DNA of 64,000 bases from an uncultured bacterium (GTDB taxonomy: Bacteria > Bacillota > Clostridia > Oscillospirales > Oscillospiraceae), in the NCBI GenBank assembly GCA_945873205.1, contig CAMCCC010000010.1, positions 1 through 64,000 on the forward strand, given 5' to 3'. The notes beneath the pieces are model-generated. The model was given only the letters and a program-made list of their open reading frames with translations, was not told the origin of the DNA and did not search any database. Shown one piece after another: positions 7,776-15,706 of this stretch (its first letter is position 1; every line of letters starts with the position of its first letter). Made by a program: the position numbers and the translations under genes.

Positions 7776-9052
7776 TCTACTGCCACCTTTCCGGTTACCA
7801 CTTCAGAGATAACACTCTGACGGTATTCCTTTAGTTTTTCGATCTGCTCGGTAACATCAGAAATGATGCTGTCAATTCGAGCGGTTTTTCTGTTGAGATA
7901 TTCGGCAATCTTCTTTTGTTCATCCTTTGGGATCAGCGGAAGTGGTACTTGAACAAAATTAGAGAATCTCAGATCCTGTCCATCCCGGATAAAGTTGGCT
8001 GTGCGCTGCAATGCCTGAATATATCGTGGTGACTTGAACAGCCATTTGAAATACTCTGATTCCACTCCGTCCTTGGGTTTTAGCACAATATAGTGCCATG
8101 TAATGCAGCCAGGAACGTAACTGATTTCCAGACCTCCCTGGAAGCTGCGTAAGCTAATTATGAAATCATTCGGTTCCACATGTTTCCAGTCATCCAACCC
8201 TTTGTCGGCGAGAACAATTTTGGTGCTCTGTAAAGCCATATAGTCTTCTTGGGAGATAATACCGTATTTCTGACTGGCAGTTAACTGAATATCATCATCT
8301 TGCCGAGTTTCTTTGCTCTGTGAAAACAGTGCCTTTGCAGGAACAACTTGCCAGTGCGCAGGAATTTCCCCAAGCCATTCAACACCACTGTCTTTCATTT
8401 TGGCAGTAGCGTCAATTCCTTTGGTTACTGCAGAACATATTATTGATGTGCGCTGCTCTTCCAAAAGTTGAATGAGCTTTTCTTTGTCAGAAATCGCAGT
8501 GTCAACTGCCGCGGTCTTTCTATCCAAATAATCAGCTATACATTTCTGGACATCATTCGGCGGTAATACATTCTTGATATCAACCATTTCAGAAGCGTTA
8601 ATTGCTGGATAACTAACACCTACCGATCGTGAAGACACCGTTTCGACAAAGTAGTGATTTGCAAGAGAATATGCAAGGAATCTGGAGTCAACTTCTTTAG
8701 GCCGTATAACTGCAAACCCGGTGGATGCAATAACATCTTTGTCGTCCTGGATACTCGCTACAGCCTTCAAATAAGTTCGCACGGTAGAAACGATTACGTC
8801 ACCGGTTCGAACAATACGTCTTGCCCGAGATGGAGCATCCTCAAAAGAAAAACCTTGATAGTGTTCAATCCCGTTTTGCAAAGTCACACTTCCGATATCA
8901 ACATAACGGAATTCATAGTTTGGGGCAGTGTTTTCTGTTAATACCTCGTCATTGGTCGTTGTGTAGTATTTTAATTTCTTTATGCTCCAGTCGACAGGTA
9001 TTTCGCCTATCCACGAAACACCGCTATCTTTATATGCTTGATATCTCTTCAT
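7772..9052 (-). CDS. hsdS: Type I restriction-modification specificity subunit
   Basis: A 426-residue HsdS with two target-recognition domains, each followed by a conserved helical spacer: DYLDRKTAAVDTAISDKEKLI near residue 175 and YLNRKTARIDSIISDVTEQI near the C-terminus. Each domain starts with the usual W(I/L)GEIP motif (VSWIGEIPVDW, VEWLGEIPAHW). It chooses the bipartite DNA site methylated by HsdM2HsdS and cut by HsdR. The ATG overlaps the hsdM stop by 4 bases, and its own stop overlaps the next start by 4. The target sequence cannot be read from the protein. Confidence 0.93.
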   Translation of the reverse strand: MKRYQAYKDSGVSWIGEIPVDWSIKKLKYYTTTNDEVLTENTAPNYEFRYVDIGSVTLQNGIEHYQGFSFEDAPSRARRIVRTGDVIVSTVRTYLKAVASIQDDKDVIASTGFAVIRPKEVDSRFLAYSLANHYFVETVSSRSVGVSYPAINASEMVDIKNVLPPNDVQKCIADYLDRKTAAVDTAISDKEKLIQLLEEQRTSIICSAVTKGIDATAKMKDSGVEWLGEIPAHWQVVPAKALFSQSKETRQDDDIQLTASQKYGIISQEDYMALQSTKIVLADKGLDDWKHVEPNDFIISLRSFQGGLEISYVPGCITWHYIVLKPKDGVESEYFKWLFKSPRYIQALQRTANFIRDGQDLRFSNFVQVPLPLIPKDEQKKIAEYLNRKTARIDSIISDVTEQIEKLKEYRQSVISEVVTGKVAVE

Positions 9053-10764
9053 TCCGCAAACACCTCCGCCAAACTCGTCTGGATACGAGCTTCTAAAGCT
9101 TTGATGTCCTCCATAATCACGGAGCTGTCACGCAGCGGAGTGAACTTATAGAAATAGCGGGTAAAGGGAATTTCATAGCCGATCTTAGTCTTGCTCTCAT
9201 CAATCCAGGCATCGGGAACGAATGGCAAAACCTCTCGGCGGAAATATTCGTGGATGTCTTCCTTCAGTGGTACTATCTCGTAGTCACGAAGGGAGGCATC
9301 CGCTTTTCTGTTACCCTTACGGTCAGTTACTGGGGTGCCGTCCTCATTCAGCAAAGGACGCTCCACAACGATTTTCCGATAGCCAAAATCATCGTTGCCC
9401 AAATCCATATAATTCTCATCCGGTTCATAAGTGCTGTACAGACGAACAATTTCTGCTCGGTTTTCCGGGCTGATCATATTTCGTTTATTACCCAGTCCTT
9501 TACGCATCTTCTCATAGAAACCGGCACCGTTGATCAGACGCACCTTGCCCTTTCTGCGATTCTCTTTCCGGTTGGTGAGAATCCAAATGTATGTGGTAAT
9601 CCCGGTGTTGTAGAACAGCTGGTCAGGCAGACCGATAATGGCTTCTAACAGATCGTTTTCGATGATCCAGCGGCGGATCTCACTTTCGCCGCTGCCAGCA
9701 TCGCCAGAAAACATGGGAGACCCGTTAAAGACAATCCCAATGCGGCTGCCGCCATTTTCCGGCGCATTCATCTTGGAGATCAGATGCTGTAGGAATAAGA
9801 AAGAACCATCAGAAATACGTGGCAAACCAGCGCCAAAACGGCCACTATAGCCTTTGTTTTTAGCTTCGTCCTTGATAAATTTCTCAACTTTCTTCCATTC
9901 CACGCCAAAAGGAGGATTGCTCAGCATATAGTCGAAGGTCTGTCCTTGAAAACCATCTTCATTAAAGCTGTTGCCCAGAACAATTCGACTGTTAGTATTT
10001 CCCTTAAGGATCATGTCAGAGCAACAGGTGGCATATGTTTCGGGATTCAATTCTTGACCAAAGGGGATCACTCTGGTAGTGGCGTTCAATGCCTGCATCT
10101 TATTCTGAGCCACAGAGAGCATACCGCCCGTGCCACAGGCAGGATCAAGAATGGTGATAACCTTGCCATCGGTGGTGGCAATCTCGTCCATATCAGGATC
10201 AAGCAGTACTTCCACCATCAGCTCAATAACCTCACGGGGCGTAAAGTGTTCACCAGCGGTCTCGTTCGATTGTTCAGAGAACCGACGGATCAGTTCTTCA
10301 AACATATAGCCCATTTCCAGGTTATCAATCTGGGTATCGCTCATGTCGATCTCGGCAAATCGCTGCACAACTAAATACAACAGGTTTGCACGGGAGAGCT
10401 TGTCAATTACACCGAAGATTTCAAAGTTATCCATGATCTCACGGACATCCTCGGAGAAACCATTTATGTAATCACGCAGGTTCGCTTCGATGGCATTGCT
10501 GTCATCCATCAGCTTTTCAAAATCAAACTGGCTGATGTTGTAGTAGTCGTGGCCGGTCATACGCTTGAAAATAGGTCGTTTGTTGCTGACAGTCAGCGTT
10601 TTGTTTGCTTCCAGGATCTTTGCTTTGGAAGGGGCCAGCACACAGTCAAAACGGCGCAGGACAGTAAATGGCAGGATCACCTTGCCGTATTCGCTTTGCT
10701 TAAAATCACCACGGAGCAGGTCTGCGATACTCCATATGAAATTTGCTTGTTCGTTAATGTTCAT
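9049..10764 (-). CDS. hsdM: Type I restriction-modification DNA methyltransferase
   Basis: A 571-residue N6-adenine methyltransferase. The N-terminal HsdM bundle (NFIWSIADLLRGDFKQSEYG) is followed by the SAM-binding motif I DPACGTGGM (207-215) and the catalytic NPPF (283-286). It methylates the HsdS-defined site and protects host DNA. Its ATG overlaps the stop of the small Phd-like gene (ATGA), and hsdS overlaps its own stop, so all three are translationally coupled. Length and motifs are complete, so the enzyme is probably active. Confidence 0.95.
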   Translation of the reverse strand: MNINEQANFIWSIADLLRGDFKQSEYGKVILPFTVLRRFDCVLAPSKAKILEANKTLTVSNKRPIFKRMTGHDYYNISQFDFEKLMDDSNAIEANLRDYINGFSEDVREIMDNFEIFGVIDKLSRANLLYLVVQRFAEIDMSDTQIDNLEMGYMFEELIRRFSEQSNETAGEHFTPREVIELMVEVLLDPDMDEIATTDGKVITILDPACGTGGMLSVAQNKMQALNATTRVIPFGQELNPETYATCCSDMILKGNTNSRIVLGNSFNEDGFQGQTFDYMLSNPPFGVEWKKVEKFIKDEAKNKGYSGRFGAGLPRISDGSFLFLQHLISKMNAPENGGSRIGIVFNGSPMFSGDAGSGESEIRRWIIENDLLEAIIGLPDQLFYNTGITTYIWILTNRKENRRKGKVRLINGAGFYEKMRKGLGNKRNMISPENRAEIVRLYSTYEPDENYMDLGNDDFGYRKIVVERPLLNEDGTPVTDRKGNRKADASLRDYEIVPLKEDIHEYFRREVLPFVPDAWIDESKTKIGYEIPFTRYFYKFTPLRDSSVIMEDIKALEARIQTSLAEVFAE

Positions 10765-10967
10765 CAGATATCTGCTCCTTCTTCTCTGAGCCGTAAATAT
10801 CGCTCGTATGAGATAACAACGTTTTGCGGCTTGTTTTGCTTGTTGACGATCAGAACCTTATCCCGTTCTTTCACTTCCTTGAAAATACGTGATGCCTGAC
10901 CTTTCTGAAAACTTGTAATCGCTTCATAATCAGGATTCACATTGGAAGATGCCCTCCTTTTTGCCAC
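10764..10967 (-). CDS. Phd/YefM-like small DNA-binding protein leading the hsd operon
   Basis: A 67-residue protein: basic N-terminus (MAKRRAS), then SFQKGQASRIFKEVKERDKVLIVNKQNKPQNVVISYERYLRL. This matches the Phd/YefM antitoxin N-terminal fold (helix, KV.. strand, PxxVxIS strand, YERYLxL helix). The C-terminal toxin-wrapping tail is very short and no toxin gene follows; hsdM starts on its stop codon. I therefore read it as a transcriptional regulator of the restriction operon, not as part of a toxin-antitoxin pair. Start is GTG at 10967 with GAGGTGG upstream. A paired 15-bp inverted repeat surrounds the promoter just ahead. Confidence 0.65.
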   Translation of the reverse strand: MAKRRASSNVNPDYEAITSFQKGQASRIFKEVKERDKVLIVNKQNKPQNVVISYERYLRLREEGADI

Positions 10968-11002
10968 AAAACCACCTCTTTTCGACGAAATCTGTCATCG
11001 TC

Positions 11003-11062
11003 ATTATAGCACAAAGTCATTACTTTTAGCAAGTTAAAAATCTATATAAAAGTAATGACTTT
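11003..11062 (-). promoter_or_regulatory. Promoter and inverted-repeat operator of the restriction operon
   Basis: Reading leftwards: TTGCTA (11032-11027), 18 bases, TATAAT (11008-11003). Two perfect 15-bp arms (AAAGTCATTACTTTT at 11013-11027 and its complement at 11048-11062) stand 20 bases apart, one upstream of the -35 box and the other between -35 and -10. The arrangement fits two binding sites for a dimeric repressor; the first gene of the operon is the obvious candidate. Confidence 0.65.
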
Positions 11063-11083
11063 TTAGTTGGCTAAAGACGATCT

Positions 11084-11533
11084 TTACAGCATTGTCACTG
11101 TAATCAAGCCCTTTCTCTCCCGCTTCTGCGCATACTCTGCCAATTCTCTGGCGTTGCTTGCAGAATGCCATGCATAGGCGATCAGATAATCAACATGATC
11201 CACCACATATCGGTTTGCTCTGACAATTGCAAGGCGACGGGGCACCTTTTCCATGTCCGGAGGATAATAGGTACTGTCAAAACCTTTCGGCTTTTCAATC
11301 GGTCGTTCAGCCGGATGATATGGGAGCAACAGTACCAGCGTAATCTGCGGGTGTTGCCGTTTTGCCCGAATTACAGCGCTGGCTGCAAGACGGTCAAACC
11401 CGCCATAGCCACCAACAATAAACTCTGTAACGCTATATTCAGAAATATGTTGTTCAATTGCTCTCTCCAGGGCGGGAAGAATCTCCGTTGAGGCTTCCCG
11501 ATGACCAATAAAAAAGCAGCTTTTGTTATTCAT
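11084..11533 (-). CDS. SLOG-family (DUF1273-like) protein
   Basis: A 149-residue protein with a Rossmann-like SLOG fold: CFFIGHREA at the N-terminus and the ligand-binding glycine motif GGYGGFDRLAA (41-51). SLOG proteins bind nucleotide-derived ligands, and some are sensors in defence systems; small ones like this are frequent in Clostridia mobile elements with no defined role. GGGGG lies 9 bases before the ATG. It is divergent from an XRE regulator and sits upstream of, but separately promoted from, the restriction operon. Whether it belongs to that defence cluster is open. Confidence 0.7.
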   Translation of the reverse strand: MNNKSCFFIGHREASTEILPALERAIEQHISEYSVTEFIVGGYGGFDRLAASAVIRAKRQHPQITLVLLLPYHPAERPIEKPKGFDSTYYPPDMEKVPRRLAIVRANRYVVDHVDYLIAYAWHSASNARELAEYAQKRERKGLITVTML

Positions 11534-11648
11534 AACTTCACGCCCCCTTGCTTTTACATATCGTTAAAATAATACGATGTATACGATTAAAATGCAACGA
11601 CTTGTCGAATTATAATTTACGAAGAAAGCAAGTAAAGGGGTGAGTGTA
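11534..11648. promoter_or_regulatory. Divergent regulatory region between the SLOG and XRE genes
   Basis: AT-rich, 115 bases. It holds TATAAT at 11611-11616 for the rightward gene without a good -35 box, and repeated motifs (ATCGTTAAAAT, ACGATTAAAAT) with ATCGT/ACGAT arms, possible binding sites for the XRE protein. Confidence 0.4.
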
Positions 11649-11954
11649 GTGAAAGATATTCTTACGGCTATAACTGAATACCGTGAAGCAAGAGGCTGGA
11701 CAGAATATCAGCTTGCAGAACACTCAGGCTTGCCACAGTCCACCATTTCTTCCTGGTATCGCAAAAACATGATACCGACAATTCCTTCTCTTGAAAAAAT
11801 CTGTACAGCATTTGGGATCACGCTATCTCAATTGTTTGCTGAAGGCAACACACCTGTTTCTTTGACTGAATCTCAGCAGAAGCTGCTGGAGCGCTGGTCA
11901 AGATTGAGTGAAGATCAGCAAGCCGTTGTGTTTGCTTTGATTGATAAAATGTAA
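11649..11954 (+). CDS. Small XRE-family transcriptional regulator
   Basis: A 101-residue protein. Residues 1-65 are an XRE helix-turn-helix (YQLAEHSGLPQSTISSWYRK, then PSLEKICTAFGITLSQLF), and a short helix (LLERWSRLSEDQQAVVFALIDKM) closes it. This form is common on Clostridia mobile elements. GTG at 11649 is chosen because AAAGGGG lies 8 bases ahead; the GTG at 11640 overlaps that site. It is divergent from the SLOG gene and likely controls the shared region between them. Confidence 0.75.
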   Translation: MKDILTAITEYREARGWTEYQLAEHSGLPQSTISSWYRKNMIPTIPSLEKICTAFGITLSQLFAEGNTPVSLTESQQKLLERWSRLSEDQQAVVFALIDKM

Positions 11955-11960
11955 AAAAGA

Positions 11961-12003
11961 GCCGCCAGTACCGGCACCGTAGGGTGCCAGAACTGGCGGC
12001 TTT
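11961..12003 (+). terminator. Intrinsic terminator of the small XRE gene
   Basis: GCCGCCAGT (11961-11969) pairs with ACTGGCGGC (11992-12000), with an inner GGCACC/GGGTGCC stem, followed by TTT. Confidence 0.85.
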
Positions 12004-12006
12004 CAA

Positions 12007-12252
12007 TTAGTCCAGAGACTTATACTCTGTTATTGTCTTCAAATAGATTTCTGGATTTCCATTAAGAATTAGATCAGCATAGGCAATTGGGTCATTGTAG
12101 ATGAGATAGTCTAACTCTGACCGTTGATACATATTGTCGGCAATCTCGTTCTCCACGGCGATCGTGTCAATGGAAATCATGCTGCCATCGGCAAATTTCA
12201 GTTCAACACAGGCAGTATCCATATTGAACTCACAGGAAATCAAGCGCTCCAT
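12007..12252 (-). CDS. DUF6061-like small protein of the mobile element
   Basis: An 81-residue acidic protein beginning MERLISCEFNMDTACVELKF and containing IDTIAVENEIADNMYQRSELDYL. I recall this family (DUF6061) as a frequent passenger next to the integration end of Clostridia mobile elements; no function is known. GAGG lies 8 bases before the ATG at 12252; the in-frame GTG at 12261 overlaps that site. It ends 10 bases before the element-derived tail of rlmD. Confidence 0.6.
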   Translation of the reverse strand: MERLISCEFNMDTACVELKFADGSMISIDTIAVENEIADNMYQRSELDYLIYNDPIAYADLILNGNPEIYLKTITEYKSLD

Positions 12253-12262
12253 ATTCGTCACC

Positions 12263-13897
12263 TCAAATCATCCCGAAGTGCTTCAATGCTTCCATAATCG
12301 CCTTTTCCTTCTCCGGCGGGCATTGGGGCTGCTTAGCATCTTCGGACTTGGGCTTGTTGTAATTCTCCCGCTCAATGATACCGCACTGTTGCTTCACCTG
12401 TGCGATATACAGGCTGCTGACCTTCAGGCCGCTATGCTCCAGAACATACGCTTTTATCTCATCATAGGTTGCCTTTTTTTCCGCTGCCGTCAAATCCAGC
12501 TCGTCCATATCCAACTCAACTTCAATATGCTGAGTCGATTTTAGTTTGGACAACAGACATACCGTCTCCACATGGCAGGTTCTGGGGAACATGTCCACGG
12601 CGGTGGCGGCCTGCAGCGTATAGCCCAGGGCGTTGAAGCGGAGAATGTCCCGGGCCAGGGTGGCGGGGTTGCAGGAGACGTAGACGATGCGCTCCGGCGT
12701 CATGGAAGCCACGGCGGCAATGGCTGCTTCCTCCATACCCTTTCTGGGCGGGTCCACCACAATGACCTCCGGCTTCAGGCCCCGCTGGGCCAGAGCCTGA
12801 GCGGCCTCCCCCGCGTCGGCACAGAGAAACTCCGCATTGGTGACGCCGTTGGCGGCGGCGTTCCGGCGGGCGTTTTCGATGGCCTGGGGCACGATCTCGG
12901 CGCCAATCACCTTTTCGGCGTGCCGGGTCAGGCACAGGCTGATGGTGCCGGCCCCGCAGTACAGGTCAAAGGCCAGCTTCACCGGGCTGGGGCAGGCGTA
13001 TTCCATGGCCCGCTCGTACAGCCGCTGGGCCTGGGGCGGGTTGATCTGGAAAAAAGCCTGGGGCGCAATGTCAAAGGAAAAGCCGCAGAGAATATCCCGC
13101 ATTTCCGGCCGGCCCCAAAGGGGAAAGAAGTCCCCGGCCAGGACGGTGTTGCCCCGGGTCTTGTTGATATTCAGCACGATGCCGGTCAGCTCCGGGCAGG
13201 CGGCGCGCAGGGCATCCACCAAAGCCTGGGTCTGGCCGCCGAAGCCCCGGGCGGAGACAATGCAGGCCACCGCGTCCCCGGTGTTCACGGCCCGGCGGCA
13301 GAACACATGGCGCACGGTGCCCCGGCCGGTCTCCTCCTCATAGGCGGGGATGCCCCGGCTGTTGAGGAAATCCGTCACGGCGGCGGTACAGCGCTGGGCC
13401 AGCTCATTCTGGATCAGGCAGCGGTCCAGGGGGATCAGCTGATGGCTCCGCTCCCGGTAGAAGCCGTAGGCGGCCTTGCCCTCCACCGGGGCCACGGCAA
13501 AGATGCCCTTGTTTCGGTACTGCTCCAGCCGGGGGCTGCCCAGAATCTCCCCGGCCTGCAATTCCTGCTTGCCGATATGGCGCAGGGCGTCGTTCACCCG
13601 GCGGAGCTTGAAGCGCAGCTCCTCCTCATAGCTCATGTGCCAGCAGTCACAGCCGCCGCATTTGCCGAACCAGGCACAGGCCGGCTCCACCCGGCTGGGG
13701 GAGGGGGAGAGCAGTTTTTCCCCTTTGGCATAGACAGCGCTGTTAGTGACTTTTAATATTTTGATCTCCCAGACCTCGCCGGGGATGGCCCGTGGCACAA
13801 ACACGGCCCTACCGTCAATGTGGCAGACGCCCTGGGCCTCGGAGCCGTAACCGTCGATGGTGACGGTAAAAATGTCGTTCTTATTGAATGTTTTCAT
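12263..13897 (-). CDS. rlmD: 23S rRNA (uracil-C5)-methyltransferase with an element-derived C-terminal tail
   Basis: A 544-residue TrmA/RlmD-type enzyme that methylates a 23S rRNA uracil to 5-methyluridine. The N-terminal TRAM domain is followed by iron-sulphur cysteines (CAWFGKCGGCDC), the SAM motif DLYCGAGTISL, and the catalytic SCNP loop (VYVSCNPATLARD). The family normally ends at HVETVCLLSKL. Here about 91 further residues follow, STQHIEVELDMDELDL to ALKHFGMI, encoded by visibly lower-GC DNA next to the mobile element. I recall this same tail ending rlmD-like genes beside Clostridia integrative elements, where it restores the end of the interrupted gene. Start at MKTFNKND by family likeness; no clear ribosome site is seen there. 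Confidence 0.9.
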   Translation of the reverse strand: MKTFNKNDIFTVTIDGYGSEAQGVCHIDGRAVFVPRAIPGEVWEIKILKVTNSAVYAKGEKLLSPSPSRVEPACAWFGKCGGCDCWHMSYEEELRFKLRRVNDALRHIGKQELQAGEILGSPRLEQYRNKGIFAVAPVEGKAAYGFYRERSHQLIPLDRCLIQNELAQRCTAAVTDFLNSRGIPAYEEETGRGTVRHVFCRRAVNTGDAVACIVSARGFGGQTQALVDALRAACPELTGIVLNINKTRGNTVLAGDFFPLWGRPEMRDILCGFSFDIAPQAFFQINPPQAQRLYERAMEYACPSPVKLAFDLYCGAGTISLCLTRHAEKVIGAEIVPQAIENARRNAAANGVTNAEFLCADAGEAAQALAQRGLKPEVIVVDPPRKGMEEAAIAAVASMTPERIVYVSCNPATLARDILRFNALGYTLQAATAVDMFPRTCHVETVCLLSKLKSTQHIEVELDMDELDLTAAEKKATYDEIKAYVLEHSGLKVSSLYIAQVKQQCGIIERENYNKPKSEDAKQPQCPPEKEKAIMEALKHFGMI

Positions 13898-14008
13898 AAA
13901 ACAAATGATAACATATTCTCCCACATTATTCAATCAATGACAAACATAATATAAGACTTTTAACAGATACTATTCCTGCAAACCCAATATGGAATCAGGA
14001 GGATGGAT

Positions 14009-14371
14009 ATGAAAAAGTCTTTTGCATATCTTGCGGCTGTGCTTCTGTTTGTGCTCTGCCTTTCCGGCTGCGGCAACAGCAGCATGGACAACACCACCGG
14101 GGTCAGCCCTGTGCCTACGGCCATGCCTTCGGCCAGCCCCTATGCTTCCCCCGACGTCAATGACGGTGTTGTGAAGGACCGGGACGGCATCATTGAGGAC
14201 AGAGATACCGGCGGCGCTTACGACGACAACGACATTCTGGACGGCGACAGAAACGGCACCGGCATCCTGGATGACGGCATGACCAACAACGGCAACAGCA
14301 GCCACGCGGGCGGCACGGTTTCCCCTTCGCCCTCGGCCAGCACAAAGCCCAGCGCAAATCCCAATAAGTGA
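14009..14371 (+). CDS. Small Asp/Asn/Ser-rich lipoprotein
   Basis: A 120-residue secreted lipoprotein: signal MKKSFAYLAAVLLFVLCL, lipobox LSGC with the lipidated cysteine at about residue 22. The mature part is low-complexity (SPVPTAMPSASPYASP, DRDGIIEDRDTGGAYDDND, PSPSASTKPSANPNK). No domain is recognised; it is likely disordered and exposed. AGGAGG lies 6 bases before the ATG at 14009. A monocistronic gene closed by its own terminator. Confidence 0.75.
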   Translation: MKKSFAYLAAVLLFVLCLSGCGNSSMDNTTGVSPVPTAMPSASPYASPDVNDGVVKDRDGIIEDRDTGGAYDDNDILDGDRNGTGILDDGMTNNGNSSHAGGTVSPSPSASTKPSANPNK

Positions 14372-14406
14372 AAAAGAAATGGCTGAGAATTCAGCCATTT
14401 CTTTTT
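14371..14406 (+). terminator. Intrinsic terminator after the lipoprotein gene
   Basis: Perfect 16-bp arms (14371-14386 and 14391-14406) around GAAT, ending in CTTTTT. Confidence 0.9.
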
Positions 14407-14438
14407 GAGTTTACATAATATATAAAGCAAAGTTTTTC

Positions 14439-14467
14439 TTGCGTTAAATGGATAAAGGTTGTATATT
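14439..14467 (+). promoter_or_regulatory. Promoter of the HD-protein/PPTase pair
   Basis: TTGCGT (14439-14444), 17 bases, TATATT (14462-14467), 35 bases before the start codon. Confidence 0.55.
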
Positions 14468-14501
14468 GCATCTAACAGCAATTACAAAGGAGAGAAAAAC
14501 C

Positions 14502-15044
14502 ATGAGTTATATCCCCAGCCCGGAGCAGGCCAAAGAGCTTGTGATGCGTTACAACAAGGAAGCCTTCCATATCCAGCACGCCGAAACCGTCTCCAAGGTG
14601 ATGGGTGAGCTTGCCAAGAAGTATGACCCGGAGAATGTGGATTTCTGGCGCACGGTGGGTATGCTGCACGATATCGATTTCGAGCTGTACCCGGAGCAGC
14701 ACTGCGTCAAGGCCAATGAGATGCTGCACGAGCTGGACGTGGACGAGGAGGTCATCCACGCGGTGATCAGCCATGGCTACGGCATCTGCATCGATGTGGA
14801 GCCGGTGAAGTACATGGAGAAAGTGCTTTTCGCGGTGGATGAGCTGACCGGCCTGATCGGCGCGGCGGCTCTCATGCGGCCCACCGGCATTTCCGACATG
14901 GAGCCCAAGTCCGTAATGAAGAAGTTCAAGGACAAGAAGTTCGCCGCCGGCTGCTCCCGGGACGTGATCCGTCAGGGAGCGGAGATGATGGGCGTGGAGC
15001 TGAATGAACTGGTGGCCATGACCCTGGACGCCATGCGGGCCTGA
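14502..15044 (+). CDS. HD-domain phosphohydrolase-like protein
   Basis: A 180-residue HD-superfamily protein. The metal-binding signature is H26 (HIQHAETV), then GMLHDIDFELYPEQH, and a later H in HAVISHGYG. Such small HD proteins hydrolyse nucleotides or phosphoesters; the substrate is unknown. AAAGGAG lies upstream of the ATG at 14502. Its stop overlaps the start of the phosphopantetheinyl transferase gene by one base, so the two are co-translated, but no functional link is obvious. Confidence 0.8.
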   Translation: MSYIPSPEQAKELVMRYNKEAFHIQHAETVSKVMGELAKKYDPENVDFWRTVGMLHDIDFELYPEQHCVKANEMLHELDVDEEVIHAVISHGYGICIDVEPVKYMEKVLFAVDELTGLIGAAALMRPTGISDMEPKSVMKKFKDKKFAAGCSRDVIRQGAEMMGVELNELVAMTLDAMRA

Positions 15045-15670
15045 TGCTGCGAATCTATCACGCATCCGTTCTTCCTCTGCTGGGGCAAAAGGGCGGGGAA
15101 GGACTGTCCCAATACCGGCGGGAGAAGCTGGCAAGGATCAGCAATCCCATGGCCTATGCCCGGAGCCTGGGGGCGGAGCGGCTGCTTATGGCGGCTCTGC
15201 AGGAACTGGGCAGGCCGATGCCGCCGCTGGAGATCACTTGCAGCGAAGCAGGGAAGCCGGCGCTTCAAGACGGCCCGGCGTTCAGCCTCTCCCACTCCGG
15301 GGAGCGGGTGCTCTGCGCCCTTTCTGACGAAGCGGTGGGGGCGGACCTGCAACAGCTGAAACCCTATAATCCGGCTTTGGCCCGGCGCTTTTTCAGCAAG
15401 GAGGAAGCGGTCTGGCTGGAAGAACAGCGGGAGCGGGATCTGGCTTTCAGTCTGCTGTGGAGCCTGAAGGAGAGCTATGTGAAGTTCCTGGGCAGCGGCA
15501 TTGCGGAAACCCATCTGGATTCGTTCACAGTGCGGGTTTTGCCGGATGGCCGGGCATGGATTGACGGCAGCAGTGTGAAGCTGTGGTACGCAGTCTGTGG
15601 CGGCTATGTGATGGCTGTCTGCTCCTGCGCTGATGCAGCGCCGGAGACGGTGAAGGAATGGATTCTATAA
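15044..15670 (+). CDS. 4'-phosphopantetheinyl transferase (Sfp-type)
   Basis: A 208-residue Sfp/AcpT-like enzyme that moves phosphopantetheine from CoA to acyl- or peptidyl-carrier proteins. The motifs are in order: GKPALQDGPAFSLSHSG, VGADLQQL (metal-binding Asp), FFSKEEAVWL, and WSLKESYVKFLGSGI. Length suits the Sfp class, not the ~120-residue AcpS. It starts within the stop of the HD gene. No polyketide or peptide synthetase is nearby, so it may serve a distant pathway or primary metabolism. Confidence 0.9.
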   Translation: MLRIYHASVLPLLGQKGGEGLSQYRREKLARISNPMAYARSLGAERLLMAALQELGRPMPPLEITCSEAGKPALQDGPAFSLSHSGERVLCALSDEAVGADLQQLKPYNPALARRFFSKEEAVWLEEQRERDLAFSLLWSLKESYVKFLGSGIAETHLDSFTVRVLPDGRAWIDGSSVKLWYAVCGGYVMAVCSCADAAPETVKEWIL

Positions 15671-15701
15671 AACAAGCGGTGCGTTTTTGCACCGCTTGTT
15701 T
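15670..15701. terminator. Bidirectional terminator between PPTase and dapA
   Basis: Perfect 13-bp arms AAACAAGCGGTGC (15670-15682) and its complement (15689-15701) lie between convergent genes. Confidence 0.9.
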
Positions 15702-15706
15702 GCTGC

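Noticed and set aside
10764-10967. A toxin-antitoxin module
   Set aside because: The Phd-like protein has no toxin partner on either side; hsdM starts on its stop codon.
12572-13756. A 394-codon plus-strand frame and other long frames across 12.5-13.8 kb
   Set aside because: Antisense of rlmD, composed of low-complexity Gly/Ala/His residues typical of shadow frames.
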